Positions 1 to 12,565 of a stretch of DNA of 64,000 nucleotides are shown piece by piece. Each line of letters begins with the position of its first letter. Position 1 is the first letter of the stretch. The translations under genes and the position numbers were made by a program. The notes under the pieces were generated by a model, which saw only the letters and a list, made by a program, of their open reading frames with translations, had not been told where the DNA came from and made no database searches. The stretch spans positions 62,060,071-62,124,070 of the forward strand of contig CM064432.1 of assembly GCA_032690845.1 (NCBI GenBank). Reading direction: 5' to 3'. This DNA comes from Eleusine coracana subsp. coracana. Its lineage: Eukaryota; Streptophyta; Magnoliopsida; Poales; Poaceae.

Positions 1-3000
1 TCAGTAGGCTTTACCAAGCTCGTTGAGTGTTGGTATTGTAACAGTAAGGTCAGAAATCGACAGGCAAATATTCAAACAGTTTGATCATATTATAATATAT
101 GTTTATTTCTGACAGCTAAAAAGAGGGCAGACAAGGTTATATATATTAACCATGGAACACATCATCTTCCTCAAAACCAAAACTCTCAGGGACTTTGTGA
201 CTGCCTAGAAAAGCTTAGGTTTGTCACGGTTTTATGTAGATATCGGCAGTACACCAGATTAAGAAAACAGTAAATAAGTGACGAGATTTTGAAAGGGCAG
301 TACGTCACCTTGTTTTTCTCCTGAATGCAAAGATGCCAAATCACGTGATTGACTCATTATTGGGTAAACTGGATATTCTGCAGAAGGATGCAAAGAAATA
401 ACTACTTCCAATCCACCACACTCTTCAGCCAGAATCATAAAAAAGGGCTTACTTCTACTCAGCAAGGATCGGCTTGACTGCTTTAGAATATGTATGTACT
501 CAAGATAATTTGCCTGCCAACATGAGGATAAATTGATTGAACCCTATAACCAGAAAACAATGTCTATTGAGTGAATATTGATATAAGAAGGTACACCACC
601 ATCGATCAGTCATTCAATTGATCAGTAACTTCTTCAGGAATACTGTTCACACTGGTCTGACCAGTAATTGAAATGCATTTGGGCAGCCACAGCCTACAGA
701 AGCTAATTTATAGTGTGTAAGCTGCAAGCAAAATTCTAGAAACTTCTGATGAAATGGCAATAATCTTCTATGATACAAGTATAATCTATCCCTGAGACCA
801 GAACATGCAATCGGACTGGTCTTCACTGAATCTGTATTTATAAGCAAATTTAATCATATGCAAAAGGCAGAGTTCTATAAAAATCAAAATCTTATTATTT
901 CTAGATAATTATATCACAAATAAAAACTTTGCTTCTTATTATTTCCAGGGGAATGAGATCTCATTTGCGGTAGACGAGTGCTATCTCAGGTATACTTCCA
1001 TGTTACGTCCCTGTAAGTTGAAGAACAATTTTATAAAGTGATCTAGAAAGATACACACTTGGTCAAAAAAAATTTAAAAAAAATCAAAGCAAAGAAAATA
1101 GCCATACAAAAACTGTATCTGTTGAATTGTTACTCCTGCTGTACTGCTTGCCCCCCTTTCCAGTTACTGGTGCACGTTTCTGGGATGAAAACAGTAGATC
1201 AAATTTTATTTTTGGAAAAGAACTGATGGCATGTTGGGAATATTTTATAGGATGTATTGTATGCCTATTCATCCTGACTTCCAATATTCATACAATAACT
1301 TGCAAATTGTTTCTAGGAGAAATCTAACACAGATCACACACTTTGGTGCTAGACACTTATATCACTATTATGACAAAACTAATTGATTTGTTTTTGCTTT
1401 TCCTTTTTTTTTAAAAAAAAAGAACATGACTTTCCATAAAACTTGGTTCACAGACACAAGCGGAAAAGGAATCAGACCATTGCTTTTTTATCATAACATC
1501 ACATGAGCATCAAAATAAAATTTACAGGCATAGTATTCTTTCATGATAGTACTCTCTGTATGGATCTCTAACACTCCACATAAACTTTGAAAGCACAACA
1601 AAATATTATCCATATTGTCTTTTTTGTGAGACTATCCATAATTGCCTCTCAATAAACTATAAGTTTCAATTCATATTCCCTACCAAATAAACCAATGTTT
1701 CAGGTGGCCTGTCATTTCCAGGCTGGCATTGTGATACACCAATGGTTGAGCTGATCTTCATACAACAAAGACACAAAGGAACTACTGGTTCGCGTTTTCA
1801 TGCTTACGCAGTAAGTGATGGAGATAACCATGAAATCAAAAGTCTATGAGCAGAGAACTTTGACTGAATCTTTGATGATATGGTTACTCTTCATGTACAG
1901 AGAAGACTACCTTTCGGAAATGCCATGAAAAGGAAATGGCCTTGTGTTTCCTCAACACGTTCCATCAATCTAAATTCAATGAATAACAACCTGGATTACC
2001 AACCTTCCAGCTAAGAAACGGTGTAACTGGCGTGGATTGACAACAAACAACACTTGACTAGGAGGAAGCAATATACATAGGCCTTGAATATTGATGGCCT
2101 AGGCTCTTTGATTTTGAACTGCAATGCCCACATTACTACATCCCACTAGCTCTAGTATGAGGACTTTCTGAAAAAGGTTGCAAAAAATTGGCTAGGCTTC
2201 TAGAAATACTGTACTGTCTTTTGAGATATAAATGGATTTTAAAAGTATTTAGCAAATGTAGCTTCTCAGACACACTTTCCAGGATTCAGTTACTCTTTAA
2301 CAAGTCAGTCATTCCATTCAAAGAATACCTGTAAGGCTGTGGTGACATCTGCATGACGAATTGATACCGTCAAATAAGAACCTATATTTTTCCCTTAAAA
2401 AGCATCTAACTCAAGTTTGAGTTGGAATGTTCCTATCATGCATTGATTTGCGTTTTCAGGGATACAACCACAGAAACGTACTACATACCTTGATTCTGTC
2501 TCAAGTCTGAACAATGGGGGCATGCTTAATAACTGTATAAGCACAGAAGCACCTGTGTTGAAATAACCAGTAGCACCAACGGGACCATAATATCATAGTA
2601 CCTTAGTACCTACTTGATCATTCCATATGACCAAATGCTATGACTTTGAGAAGGTTGTTCCAAACAAATTTGTTATGCAATGTGGTACTGACAGATCACG
2701 ACTTTGTTTTAGAACAGCGTAAGGAAAAAGAGGGCTCCTCACCTCTGACTCGAGTTTGGATTTTTACAATCTCATCTAATTGTACAGTGTGGTAACAGAT
2801 AACTAAAACTGCCAGAAAATTGCGAATAAAAAGTCGAAATGATCAAGCGTGTGGGGTAGAGAAGAATCAAGTCTCGCTCCCACCAAGATTTCACTGAACC
2901 GAAAAGCTAGGCTAGAATCGCAACATGTGGCAGTAAATAGAGCTAGAAACGAAGCAGAATCTTTGGCGGGACTCACACTGATGAGCAAAGGGCAGGAGGA

Positions 3001-3131
3001 TTCATCGACGCGGCACAGACGGAGTGACGGCGACCCCGCACTCTTCCCACCCTGCGCGGCAATGTTCACGAGGGGATGGATGGGGGCAACACTGCTGAGC
3101 AAGAAAGGCACGGCCGTAGGGACTCTACCAA
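1..3131. other. Unresolved non-genic stretch at left edge
   Basis: AT-rich sequence with many stop codons in all frames. Several donor-like sites can be read on the minus strand (near 2748, 2488 and 1909), so a multi-exon or non-coding minus-strand transcript running off the left edge is possible. I could not join exons into a convincing protein. The GC-rich part near 3000-3360 has overlapping open frames on both strands, typical of a GC-rich promoter or 5' leader rather than of a real protein. Confidence 0.4.
309..477 (-). other. Possible single coding exon of unknown gene
   Basis: On the minus strand a 169-nt open stretch reads like protein (for example FFMILAEECGGLEVVISLHP). It lies between a plausible acceptor (AG at 479-478) and a good donor (AAG|GTGACG at 308-307). 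The acceptor lacks a strong pyrimidine tract. No neighbouring exon could be linked and the protein family was not recognised. It may be an internal exon of a gene whose remainder lies left of the window, or chance. Confidence 0.25.
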
Positions 3132-3149
3132 CCCCCCCCCCCCCCCCCC
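3132..3149. repeat. Poly(C) run of 18
   Basis: Uninterrupted run of 18 C within a GC-rich stretch, followed by CTCC-rich sequence. One of three long C or G homopolymers in the window (others at 5399-5415 and 56625-56645). Confidence 0.95.
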
Positions 3150-3810
3150 TCCAGTCCTTGCCCCCGACAGTGCCCCGCCGATGGCGACGGCCGGAGAGCA
3201 ACGGAGCGGCGGCGACGGGACGGGGTGGGTGTGGGTCCCGTGGCAACGGAGCGGCGTTGACCAGGGGGTGCATAACCGTTCGGAGGTTGACGTCGCTGCT
3301 CACACAAACAAGGTCCAATCGAACAAGTGAGAGACTTTGGCCCATCCCAGATACTAGGCCCAATCCGAATCATCTGAGAAGCCAAGGCCCAAAACCTCCA
3401 CCGCCAGCCATAATAATCGAAACAAAATGGACTTTTATTTTGTTATTTCTATCCAGGCGCCTATATATTCCCATAGTTTTGGACTTAAATCATAGATTCA
3501 CAACTTTCTCTACTCTTGCGGTCAAATGCCATTTTCTGAATGACGCAAAAAACACAAGTTTGGGAATTTGTGAATGCTATGTACCTTTTCTCCTTCTGTC
3601 TCATCCGTTGACCTTCTATATAATTTGCAGGACATGATAATTACCCCATTGGTTGCTAATTAGCTTGTTTACTTTTTGATTGTACATGTAGGGAGCATTC
3701 AGCCTTCAGCCAAGAAGACCAAGTTGGATGAGGATTAAGATGCATGCTCTACAGTGGTAATCGCTGACGGTTTAGCTGGGTTACTTACTGGCCTATTTTA
3801 GCATGAACAG

Positions 3811-3902
3811 GATGGGCGATGGGACCAATGTGTTAACTGGACGTTACAAGTACCGGCTTCCGGGATGGGCGATGGCAGCAATGTGTCAACTGGATGTTAC
3901 AA
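3811..3902 (+). repeat. 53-bp-period direct duplication
   Basis: GATGGGCGATGG followed by CAATGTGT, AACTGGA and GTTACAA occurs at 3811 and again at 3864, with a few mismatches. This is a two-copy tandem repeat with a period of 53 bp. Confidence 0.85.
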
Positions 3903-4274
3903 AGTATGAAAGGGCAAGTAGAACAGCACACTTCGTTTCAGTTGAGCGACTCGTGCAGGTGGCTCACCGATTTATAGGTGATTTGATTTGAAGGCCGGGC
4001 AAACCAAGCTGGAACGGTACCGGAAGTACCGCAGCGCACGGCACGACTCGAGACGCGGCGCGCGATAATCAACCGGGAAATCCACGCGTTTGCGCTGTTT
4101 TCTCCGTGCCGTGCCGATCCATGCGCCCTGAGCGGACGGCACGGCACAGCGGCGTCGTCCTCCCGTCCGCCGTGCTGAACAAGCGTCACTTTCGTCTTCG
4201 TTTTCTTCGTTCTGCGATGGGATGGATTTGTTGGAATCGCGAGATGAGATCCTTTTTGTGTTTTTTTTGGCTAG

Positions 4275-4282
4275 TATATAAA
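4275..4282 (+). promoter_or_regulatory. TATA-like box without a clear gene
   Basis: TATATAAA after a GC-rich region, followed at plausible distance by a CA-rich stretch and a 63-codon open frame from an ATG at 4316 with no recognisable domain. It could drive a short or non-coding transcript. No coding gene is supported. Confidence 0.3.
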
Positions 4283-5166
4283 CGTCCGTGACCGTGCAAG
4301 TCGCCATCGCCATAGTTGAAACTCCACTCTACTATTGTCTATTCTGTTCGTTCCACGAGGCGCATTAACACATCGTGCCGAGTCAAACACCGGGGCAATG
4401 CCCGCCCTACTCCCATCGAACTGTGCGCACCGCTGGTCGCCGCATGTCTCCTCTCGTCGTCGACAGCAACCAAACTCGCAACAACGCTCTGCCGTGCCGA
4501 GAGCTAGTAATTGAGCAGTTGAGCTAATGCTTATCAGCGTGGCAACGTTCGTTTCCCTTGACGCACTTTTGTTCTTTGTGTTTTCGCATGATTCCCTGCT
4601 ATAATTATTTCGAGCGGATTATCTGCGATTATTTAGAGACTAATAATAATTTCCTGCCTATTTTTAACACTACGAGTAGATCATATCGCCTGACACGCGC
4701 TTCACCCAGTGCCATTTTTCTAAGGAAGCTGGCTGCTGATCTAGGGTAGTCTAGTCTTACACAAACCCAGTTGACCTGATAAAATATTTTCAAGGAAGTA
4801 AAAAAAAGATTCTCTTCGCAAAAAGAATTAGTAGTAAAAGATTTGCTTCCCCCGGGGGCCCATAGGCAGAGTCACAGAGTCCATCAATGCCACGAAACGA
4901 AACCGCTGCACCAACCCGACTTAACCCGAGAGCCGAGACCGAACATTATTATTAGAAGAGAAAAAAAAAAAGAACCCGAGACCGAGCCTGACCCGTCCGA
5001 CCCGCCCACATAACTCCACCCCTCGTCTCCGCCCAGGCCACCAGAGTCGAGTACACACAACACAAGCCGCGGAACCCCCACAGAGACGCGCGCGGAACCA
5101 GAGCCGGAGCTTCGCCTACTTCTCTCCGATCGGCGGCGGCGTGATTAATAACCCACAGGCGACGAG

Positions 5167-8100
5167 ATGAGGGGGTCGCGGAGGCCGATGGCCGTGGCGC
5201 TGTCGTGGCTGCGCAGGCAGCCGCCCAAGGTCAAGGCTTTCCTCGCCGTCGTCGCCGGCATGGCCGCGCTGGTTTTCATCCGCTTCATCGTCCACGACCA
5301 CGACAACCTCTTCGTCGCGGCCGAGGCCGCGCACGCCATCGGCATCGCCGTGCTCATATACAAGTTAACCAAGGAGAAGACCTGTGCCGGTACGGACACC
5401 CCCCCCCCCCCCCCCACCCCAATTGTTTCCCTTCTTACAATTGTCGCGTCCCGACACTGCAACCCGCTCGATCCGTCCGGCTCGCTGGGTTTTGATCCGA
5501 ATCTCGTGATGTCGGGCGTTATTTTTTTGTTTCTAGTACATCTTCGCATTTATGGCGCCCTTGCCTTTCTGGATGCATATGTTCGTGCGTTCCGTTTGTA
5601 GAAGCTTAAATCTAGTTTCTGGGGAACGGGGGGATTTGCTTCGATTGTTGTCCTGATTCGGTAGAGGAGATGCTAGCATTTAGGATAGAGAGTGCATGCA
5701 ACCGGTGCTGTGTTGGATACTGCACCGGAAGGGGGGATGTCCAAACTGATCTGTGCTGATTATGCCACTGGGTGTGAGCCCGAAGGAAGGGTGAAAGATT
5801 GCACCTTTCAATTCGCGCCCTGTTTTGCCTAAAGTCACTTTTTTGGTTCTATTTAGAGTTTCAGTTGCAGATTGCAGGCAATCTACACATTGGATGCATG
5901 TGGCTTAAGGTATTGCACACTGGTTTGTGCAAAATTGGGTAGGTGTTTGCTTTTCTTTTCATAGAGATATAAGGAGAAGTCATACTGATGCAGAGATGTG
6001 GCGGTTTAAAGTTGCCTGCTAGAACCCCTATCGCAGCCATGGATATGTTGTTTTCAACATTTTCATGATTCACGTTTCAACGAGATTTCTATATCTTCTT
6101 GCAAAATCAATAATTTATTGTGGGGGCTCAAGCTGGAATATGGACATTTAATAGCACAATCAATAAAAAATAATATTAATGAGGATTTATATAAACAATA
6201 ACTGCAAAAAAAATATGATTCAATAACGTATATTATAGGACACCACCTCATAACAGTATGCAAGTTGAAATTATCAGCAGTGCCTGGTATGATTTGTGAC
6301 AGCGCCACCAAATGACTTATCTACTGTATTTAGAGACATTATATGTGCACATTTTTATACATCTAGATTATGATTCTAAGATAAGATCTGCCTCCATTTT
6401 TTTTATTTTCTATCTCCACAATCTTCACTGCATATTTCTTTACCCTTGCTATAATTTGCTAAGTTTTTTCTCCTTTTTGTTGTATAATTGCAGGATTGTC
6501 ACTCAAGACACAGGATTTGACAGCATTATTTCTGGCTGTTAGGTTATACTGTAGTTTTGTTATGGAGTATGACATCCATACAATTCTGGACACAGCTACA
6601 CTAGCAGCTACTCTGTTTGTTCTTTACATGATCCGGTTCAAATTGAGGTCAACATATATGCTGGACAAGGACAACTTTGCATTGTACTATGTGGTAAGAT
6701 ATATTTGCATCCTTAACTCCACAACGGTGAACACTTAGGCTGTTGAATGTTAATTGGTTAAAAAAAAATTCTTCTTATAAACATGAATACTGGATGTAAC
6801 TTTTATGAATTTGCACTCCTTTGCCCAAACTTTGGACCTAGGTAAAAAACTTGAGACCTAAGTACCTTGCTGCTTTCTGTTGAATATTTTAGTCCACATG
6901 ACAGCTATTCATTACACTAGTTTCATTACTTGTCACATATATAAAGAATTGTTACTTGAATATTTTGTGCTTGTTGATTGTTCATATTGCTCACCCACCT
7001 TATTGTGTCAAATTTTTTTTCATCTTGTTTGTATATCTTATTATTGACTCATGTTCTTTCTGGATTTACTTTCTAGGTTGTTCCTTGTGCTGTTCTGGCG
7101 CTACTTGTTCATCCTACAACATCGCATAACATTGTGAACAGGATCTGCTGGGCCTTTTGTGTTTATATGGAAGCTGTTTCAGTGCTTCCCCAGTTGCGTT
7201 TGATGCAAAATACCAAGGTGGGTCTTCAAACATCATGGTCCTTTGATTGAATGCTATCCAATTGCTATATACCTGACCTTGTCATTATATGTTTGTCATT
7301 GCAGATTGTGGAGCCGTTCACAGCTCATTATGTGTTTGCACTGGGTGTTGCAAGGTTTCTTAGTTGTGCACACTGGGTTCTTCAGGTACTTTTTTTTTCT
7401 TTCTTTCTCAACCTTTATGTTATTTTAAGATTCAACTGCGCATCTGATCTGGAGACAACAATGTTAACTGGGGACATATGCTTTTAGACCAAATACAGTA
7501 CAAAACAATCAAACAAGGTCCAAGATAGTTTATATTGGAAAATGCAGAGCCTATGAAACAGAATAGCCAATACACTTTAATAATTAACTACGATACATGA
7601 ATTAATGCAATAATGCTTTAGTTTAGATGTGTTCTCTGTCTCATCATTGTGTTTGTTCATGCTTGATGCAAAATAAGCTGGGAAACACTCTATTTTGACC
7701 TTTCACCTCATTCCAACTTGTATAGTATCTTCTCAGTGTTTGCACATTAAGCTGAAATACATCACCATTTCTTTACAGTTCCTTGGATCCTTAAGTTATG
7801 TTTGAAGAACCAACTTAGGTCTCCAATTTTAGGTGTCTAGAAACATGCATGTTAATTTACAGAGGACAAATCATCCTTACTCTGAGGTTTTGGAACTTCC
7901 TAGTTGCAAAGTTGAAGTAGATGAGATCCTGATCCATGTCCATCCTTACTTCTTAGATAGAAGAACATTTGTGACTTGTAGAACTCAATCTTTTGTTAGT
8001 AAGTCCAGAAGAAGTAAATCTTGGTTGCTCCGTTTTGTGTAGGTGTTGGATACTCGCGGCCGTTTATTGACTGCCCTGGGCTATGGTCTGTGGCCTTCGA

Positions 8101-8301
8101 TGGTGCTGCTCTCCGAAATCGTCCAGACATTCATCCTCGCAGATTTCTGCTACTACTACGTGAAGAGGTACATGCGGTCTAGAATTTCTTATCACTTCAA
8201 TAATATAAAAGCCTTGAGCATTATCTAACGAGTGATTTCTGTCTAATTTCAGTGTTTTCGGTGGGCAACTGGTGCTGCGACTTCCATCCGGGGTGGTGTA
8301 G
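5167..8301 (+). CDS. ERD2/KDEL-receptor-like ER lumen protein retaining receptor family protein
   Basis: Six exons joined at GT-AG sites: 5167-5389, 6494-6693, 7077-7217, 7305-7385, 8043-8167, 8253-8301; 819 nt, 272 aa. The family recycles escaped ER-resident proteins from the Golgi; this longer plant subgroup is less well studied than canonical ERD2. Recognition rests on the motif CAGLSLKTQDLTALFLAVRL (about residues 73-92), which matches the ERD2 core, followed by alternating hydrophobic segments consistent with seven membrane spans, with QLRLMQNT, FALGVARFLSCAHW and ADFCYYYVKS towards the C terminus. An N-terminal extension of about 55 residues precedes the ERD2 core, as in the ERD2-like subgroup of about 272 aa. 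The start is the first ATG in a GC-rich leader. Intron 1 carries a 17-C run beginning at intron base 10. Ligand specificity cannot be read from the sequence. Confidence 0.93.
5399..5415. repeat. Poly(C) run of 17 in ERD2-like intron 1
   Basis: Seventeen C beginning at base 10 of intron 1 (donor GT at 5390-5391), then A and four more C. Confidence 0.95.
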
Positions 8302-9458
8302 AAATTGCTGCAGGAAGCAAATTAGTTTCGCCTCGCTCATTATACGATGCAAAAGGTCGCTGTGCATCTAGTGCACAGCCTTCTGCATTTTCTAGCGGAT
8401 TAGCAGAGCCTTGTTTGCTCTATTTTTTTTTCCTCACCAGTTGTAAACTGTTTATGTGAAAACTGTACCAAATACCATGAAATGTAGGCTGTCCAGTTCA
8501 AATTTTCTCTAGCATAACAGCTTCTACAGGATGAGTTATCGTGGTTCCTGATTTCAAATGCCATTTTCCGTTGACGTTGTTCAAGGTTTCTCGGACCAAT
8601 CCTAAACTGCGCCTACCAACCTAATTAGATGTCACCCGGTGCTCTCGTAGTGACACCTTAGTGCCACATGAATCGAACGTGTCATGCAAAACAGGTGATG
8701 GGAAACAGCCCTGGTCTCTGAAAACAGCATCATTTGGAGAGGTGAGCAACCCAACCCGTGGGAACACCTCAAGAATATGAATATCCATGGCGCAAGGGAC
8801 GAGCTGGCACCCGCATCTGCGTAACCTCGACTCCCAAGCGCGGACGTACTTGCCGTGAGCCCGCGGCTGCTGTTAACTTGGCCTCGCCGGCAAGGCACAG
8901 GTCGGCCGCAAGTTCCAAACTCTTCTCCCGTGCCGTGGGCTATTCTATTCCCCCAATTTCTCCTCTCCTGCTTGTTGCACCGCCCAAGCCAGTTTATCTT
9001 GTCATGCAAAACCCCACCACCTGCTCGTGACCGTGCTAAGCTGGTCTGGTCAGCAGAACTTCCAATTCCAAAAGAGCGAAACCATGTGATTTTCTGCAAA
9101 ATTGCGCACCGAAAATTCTCGGAGCAGGTCAAACCATTGGTAACTGCCACAACGGGCCTACCGGCCCAGTGTAAACGAAGCACCACGATTCCTCCTGCAG
9201 CTACCCGATTCAGAACTGCGAACTGTTGTGCTGTTAGCTTAGCCCACCGGCAACAGAATCCCTTATTTAAATCGCAAGCCCACCGCTGAAGCAAAAAAAA
9301 TAAAAACGCCACGCCATTCCATCCCACCATCAGAATTCAGAATTCACAAGGCGCCCGCCGCCTCCCTCCTTTCTCCGTTGCTTGTGTGCTCGACGCGCTC
9401 GCTCGCTTTCCCAACGTTAACCCACGCCACCGCCCTCCTCTCTTCCCTTTCCCTCTGA
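8302..9458. other. 3' region of ERD2-like gene and promoter of RING gene
   Basis: 8302 to about 8520 is probably the 3' UTR. The remainder is GC-rich with long open frames on both strands (for example 8632-9330 minus) that lack any domain and overlap each other. I treat this as spacer and promoter. A CT-rich leader precedes the ATG at 9459. Confidence 0.5.
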
Positions 9459-11384
9459 ATGGACGGCTCCTGCAAGGGGACCGGCGGCGGCGCCGCCGAT
9501 AACTCGATCCCCGACCAGAATCCGAGCCCCAACAACCCTCCGCCCGCCGCCACTGGAGACGACGATGCCGCCCATGCCGCCGCGGCGGAGGGAAGGCGGC
9601 CGTTCACCAGCCTCAGCCAGGAGGAGGCCGACCTCGCGCTCGCCCGCGTGCTTCAGGAGCAGGTAAAAGTCAAGCTCTCGCGATGCGTGTCGCGCCTCTG
9701 GGTGGGAATTGCAGCTGATTGATTCTTCGTGCTCGTGCGTGTTGCGGCGCAGGAGCGGGCGTACATGATGCTGACCGGGCAGGGCGGCGGCGAGTACGCG
9801 ATGCTGGACGCCGAGGGCTACGACTACGAAGACGACGACTACGAGGAGGAGGATGTGAGCGACTACGAGGAGGAGGAAGGGGAGGGCGAGGACGAGGAGG
9901 TGGGCGACGCCGAGGGGGACGAGGTCGACCTGGACCTGGACCCCGCGCGGTACGCCGATGACGAGGCGTTCGCGCGCGCGCTGCAGGACGCCGAGGAGCG
10001 CGACGTCGCCGGGCGGCTCATGGCGCTCGCTGGATTCGGTGATTGTGAGTGCACGCAACAGTTTTTTTCAAAATTACATCCCTTGTGGGTTTCTTTTCCC
10101 CCTTTTGAAATGTTTCCTTATTTGCGGACTTCCTTTTGCTTACCACTACCAGGGCGAACAACAATGGGGCAGGACGACGACGACGAGGATGATGAGGAAG
10201 GAGATGGGGATCCGCAGGTGAATTCCCTATAATTGATTGCACAACACGATAGTTGTTAAGCATTATCAGGCAATTATGAATTTCATTATCTAAAAAAGGC
10301 AATTATGGATGGCTGAACTCCATTCTATCAATTACTAGATGGTTGCATAAAGAATTATTAAGCTTATTACTAAACAGAGCCAATTCTTATGTCTGGAGAT
10401 GTTCCTTGGTTTTCATTGGAAACCCTCCGGGGAATGAAAATTGTCATTTAATTGTTCATCGTATTTTGAATTTAGGATGCTTGGGAAGATGTTGACCCAG
10501 ACGAATACTCTTATGAAGTAAGTTATTATTCTTTCTAATATTAATGTGATGTCCGTGCATCATTCTTTTTCCTCGTTTTGTATACTTGAACAGAACACAG
10601 TATTGAATATCTCTGGTGGTTGTGATGATCTCAGGAGCTAGTTGCGCTAGGTGAAGTTGTTGGTACAGAAAGCAAAGGCCTATCTGCAGAGACTATTGCC
10701 TCGTTACCTACAGTAACTTACCAGGCACAAGACAAGCAAGATGGCAACATGGAACAGTGAGGACACCGGCTTCTTATGCCTTATCCCACCCCGAACAAAT
10801 TAAATGTTATCTGTATGCAGAATGATATCCTGATTTATCAAATTGATTTGTAGATGTGTTATTTGCCGTGTGGAGTTTGACGAAGGTGAATCATTGGTTG
10901 CACTTCCCTGCAAGCATTCATACCATTCGGAGTGCATAAACCATTGGCTGCAGCTAAACAAGGTATATAGCCGTTACTACTTACCTTGTAAACTCCGCCA
11001 CCAAATATGATTCATCTTTCTTCGTTGTAGTACTATTTAATTTAATTAAAACTGTTCTAGTATATTTTAAACTTTGCGGAAGTTAATGCCACTAATCTCA
11101 GACAGGCACAGGCCTGATATGTTTGAACAGAACCATGTGATTGCATCATGCTAGTATAATCCTGTCCGAGACACACCATGTGAGAATTGGCATGCTGAAA
11201 TAACCTAGAACAGCTTTACTGTGAACACATAACTTAAATATTGCCAAACTGACACCTAAATAACGTGAAGATGACACGTATTATTGATTTGTGGCTGCAG
11301 GTGTGCCCGATGTGCAGTGCTGAAGTTGCCACCTCTGTGAACAAGCAAGACATCAAGCCTGACTTTAATAATGGAAAGAAATAG
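9459..11384 (+). CDS. BBR: BIG BROTHER-related RING-H2 E3 ubiquitin ligase
   Basis: Seven exons: 9459-9662, 9753-10044, 10153-10217, 10476-10517, 10635-10756, 10854-10962, 11301-11384; 918 nt, 305 aa. The C-terminal RING-H2 (C243 to C283) has perfect C-x2-C-x14-C-x-H-x2-H-x2-C-x10-C-x2-C spacing, with CVIC at its start and CPMC at its end, so it should bind E2 enzymes and transfer ubiquitin. Upstream lie SLSQEEADLALARVLQEQE, a very acidic central tract (about residues 85-125, runs of D and E), and the block ELVALGEVVGTESKGLS, which together match the BIG BROTHER-related family, known in Arabidopsis for limiting organ size. The third intron contains a 16-nt oligo-A-tailed micro-insertion (10282-10297). 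Substrates cannot be inferred. Confidence 0.93.
10269..10310 (+). mobile_element. Micro-insertion (16 nt) with 13-nt direct repeats
   Basis: GGCAATTATGAAT (10269-10281) and GGCAATTATGGAT (10298-10310) flank a 16-nt insert ending in TCTAAAAAA. It has the structure of a target-site duplication around a retroposon truncated to its tail. It lies inside an intron of the RING gene. Confidence 0.6.
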
Positions 11385-12565
11385 AAAGCTGCAGCTAGGG
11401 TATACTATTTATCAGTTCCAGTGATGAAGGAAAGCAGTGCCAACAGTTTGTTTACTTATGCATTCCGTTAGACGCTAATGACTCGTGTATGATTCATCAT
11501 TCTCAGATCAGATGTAAAAATAACAATCATATTGATAGTCAATAGTCAATTCTTTCATCTCCCTGTTCATTCACAGCTGATATAGTCGTCTTATCTCTCG
11601 TGTTCGATGAATGGTCTTGTCCTTTCGTGTTTGATGAATGGCCACTTTTGTTCGTTGAGATGATTCTGCGGTATAATGGTAAGCGATATCCCCAGCGTCG
11701 TTAATCTGGACAGAGATGATCCATGAGCCAAAAAAAAAACAAAAAAAGATAAAAAGAAAATGTTTCGGCTCATGCTGGGACGGGCCAGGCCCAACAAGAA
11801 TTTGAAAACTTTTGGGGCTGCTGGGCCTTACACAGTGAGTCTACATTACATGAGGTGCACAGGCTGGTCTCCGGACCCCGTGTCGGTGTGCATGGACCTT
11901 TTTTGCGTTGGTCCGTGTGTGAACACAATTGCCGCCGCCGTCGCTGCCGGTGGGCGGTGGCGGATGAAGCAGTAGTAGTACCACCACTTTTGCGCTGCCG
12001 AACCAGGCAGACGCGGAGGGAGATGCAGAATGTCCGGCATCGTGATGACCGCCCACTGTCAATGTTTATTGCAACTTGCGTCCGTAGTCAAATGGACGTA
12101 CAACGATGGTCGGAGAATTTTCTCTTTCTCTCTCTCTCTTTTTTGGCGCCAAATGCAGCGCTTGAGCATGTCGAAATGGGAAACCATCGCACCGCTGTCA
12201 TCCGCGCGCCAATCTGCGTGCGGCGCGAACAACGGCCGGAAACCGAATCGGGCTCCCGGTGACAGTGATTTCAGAGTGGGGGCCCCGCCGGCCAGCCAAC
12301 TGACACCACAATCCCGGGGGCGCGGGACAGCACGATCCGGGTGGCGCGGCCGAGACGCTGACGCATACCCACCTCCGGTTCTTATCTTATCTCGCAAACC
12401 GCTCGATACCGAAAAAATCCAGCAGCGCCTTCCCTTCTCTCTGTCTCCGGGTATAATAATACCGCGAGCTCCGACGCCCCAACAACCTGTCTCTTGTTTT
12501 GTTTCCTCCTCTTCCATCCCCCTCCTGCCTCACCACAGATCTGCGGATTTTGTCTTGCTCGGCTG
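11385..12565. other. Spacer between RING and J-domain genes
   Basis: 3' UTR of the RING gene, then a small two-copy repeat of CGTGTTCGATGAATGG type (11597-11645), A-rich sequence near 11730-11760, and a GC-rich promoter. TATAATAAT at 12452-12460 lies about 105 nt before the J-protein start codon and is a good TATA candidate. No other gene is supported; overlapping open frames at 12030-12520 lack domains. Confidence 0.5.
12452..12460 (+). promoter_or_regulatory. Probable TATA box of the J-domain gene
   Basis: TATAATAAT, positioned for transcription start near 12485 and a leader of about 80 nt before the ATG at 12566. Confidence 0.45.

Larger units (their letters stand above)
3150..5166. other. 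Spacer upstream of the ERD2-like gene
   Basis: No convincing gene. It holds a duplicated segment (3811-3902), a TATA-like site (4275) and the GC-rich promoter region just before the ERD2-like start codon. Short open frames here have no recognisable domains. The stretch 4900-4990 contains an A-rich insert between imperfect ACCCGAGA-type repeats, which may be a small retroposed tail, but the duplication is too degenerate to define. Confidence 0.5.

Noticed and set aside
1..60. Possible C-terminal exon on the minus strand (reads ISDLTVTIPTLNELGKAY)
   Set aside because: No usable acceptor lies between the preceding in-frame stop and this stretch.
2803..3363. 186-codon minus frame and 262-codon plus frame overlapping it
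   Set aside because: Both run through a poly(C) tract and GC-rich promoter-like sequence and have no recognisable domain; no consistent splice partners.
8632..9330. 232-codon minus-strand frame
   Set aside because: No domain and overlaps the likely promoter of the RING gene with several competing frames.
9417..10058. 213-codon minus-strand frame over the RING gene
   Set aside because: Antisense to acidic GAG/GAC-rich exons; the Val/Leu-rich product is a by-product of that composition.
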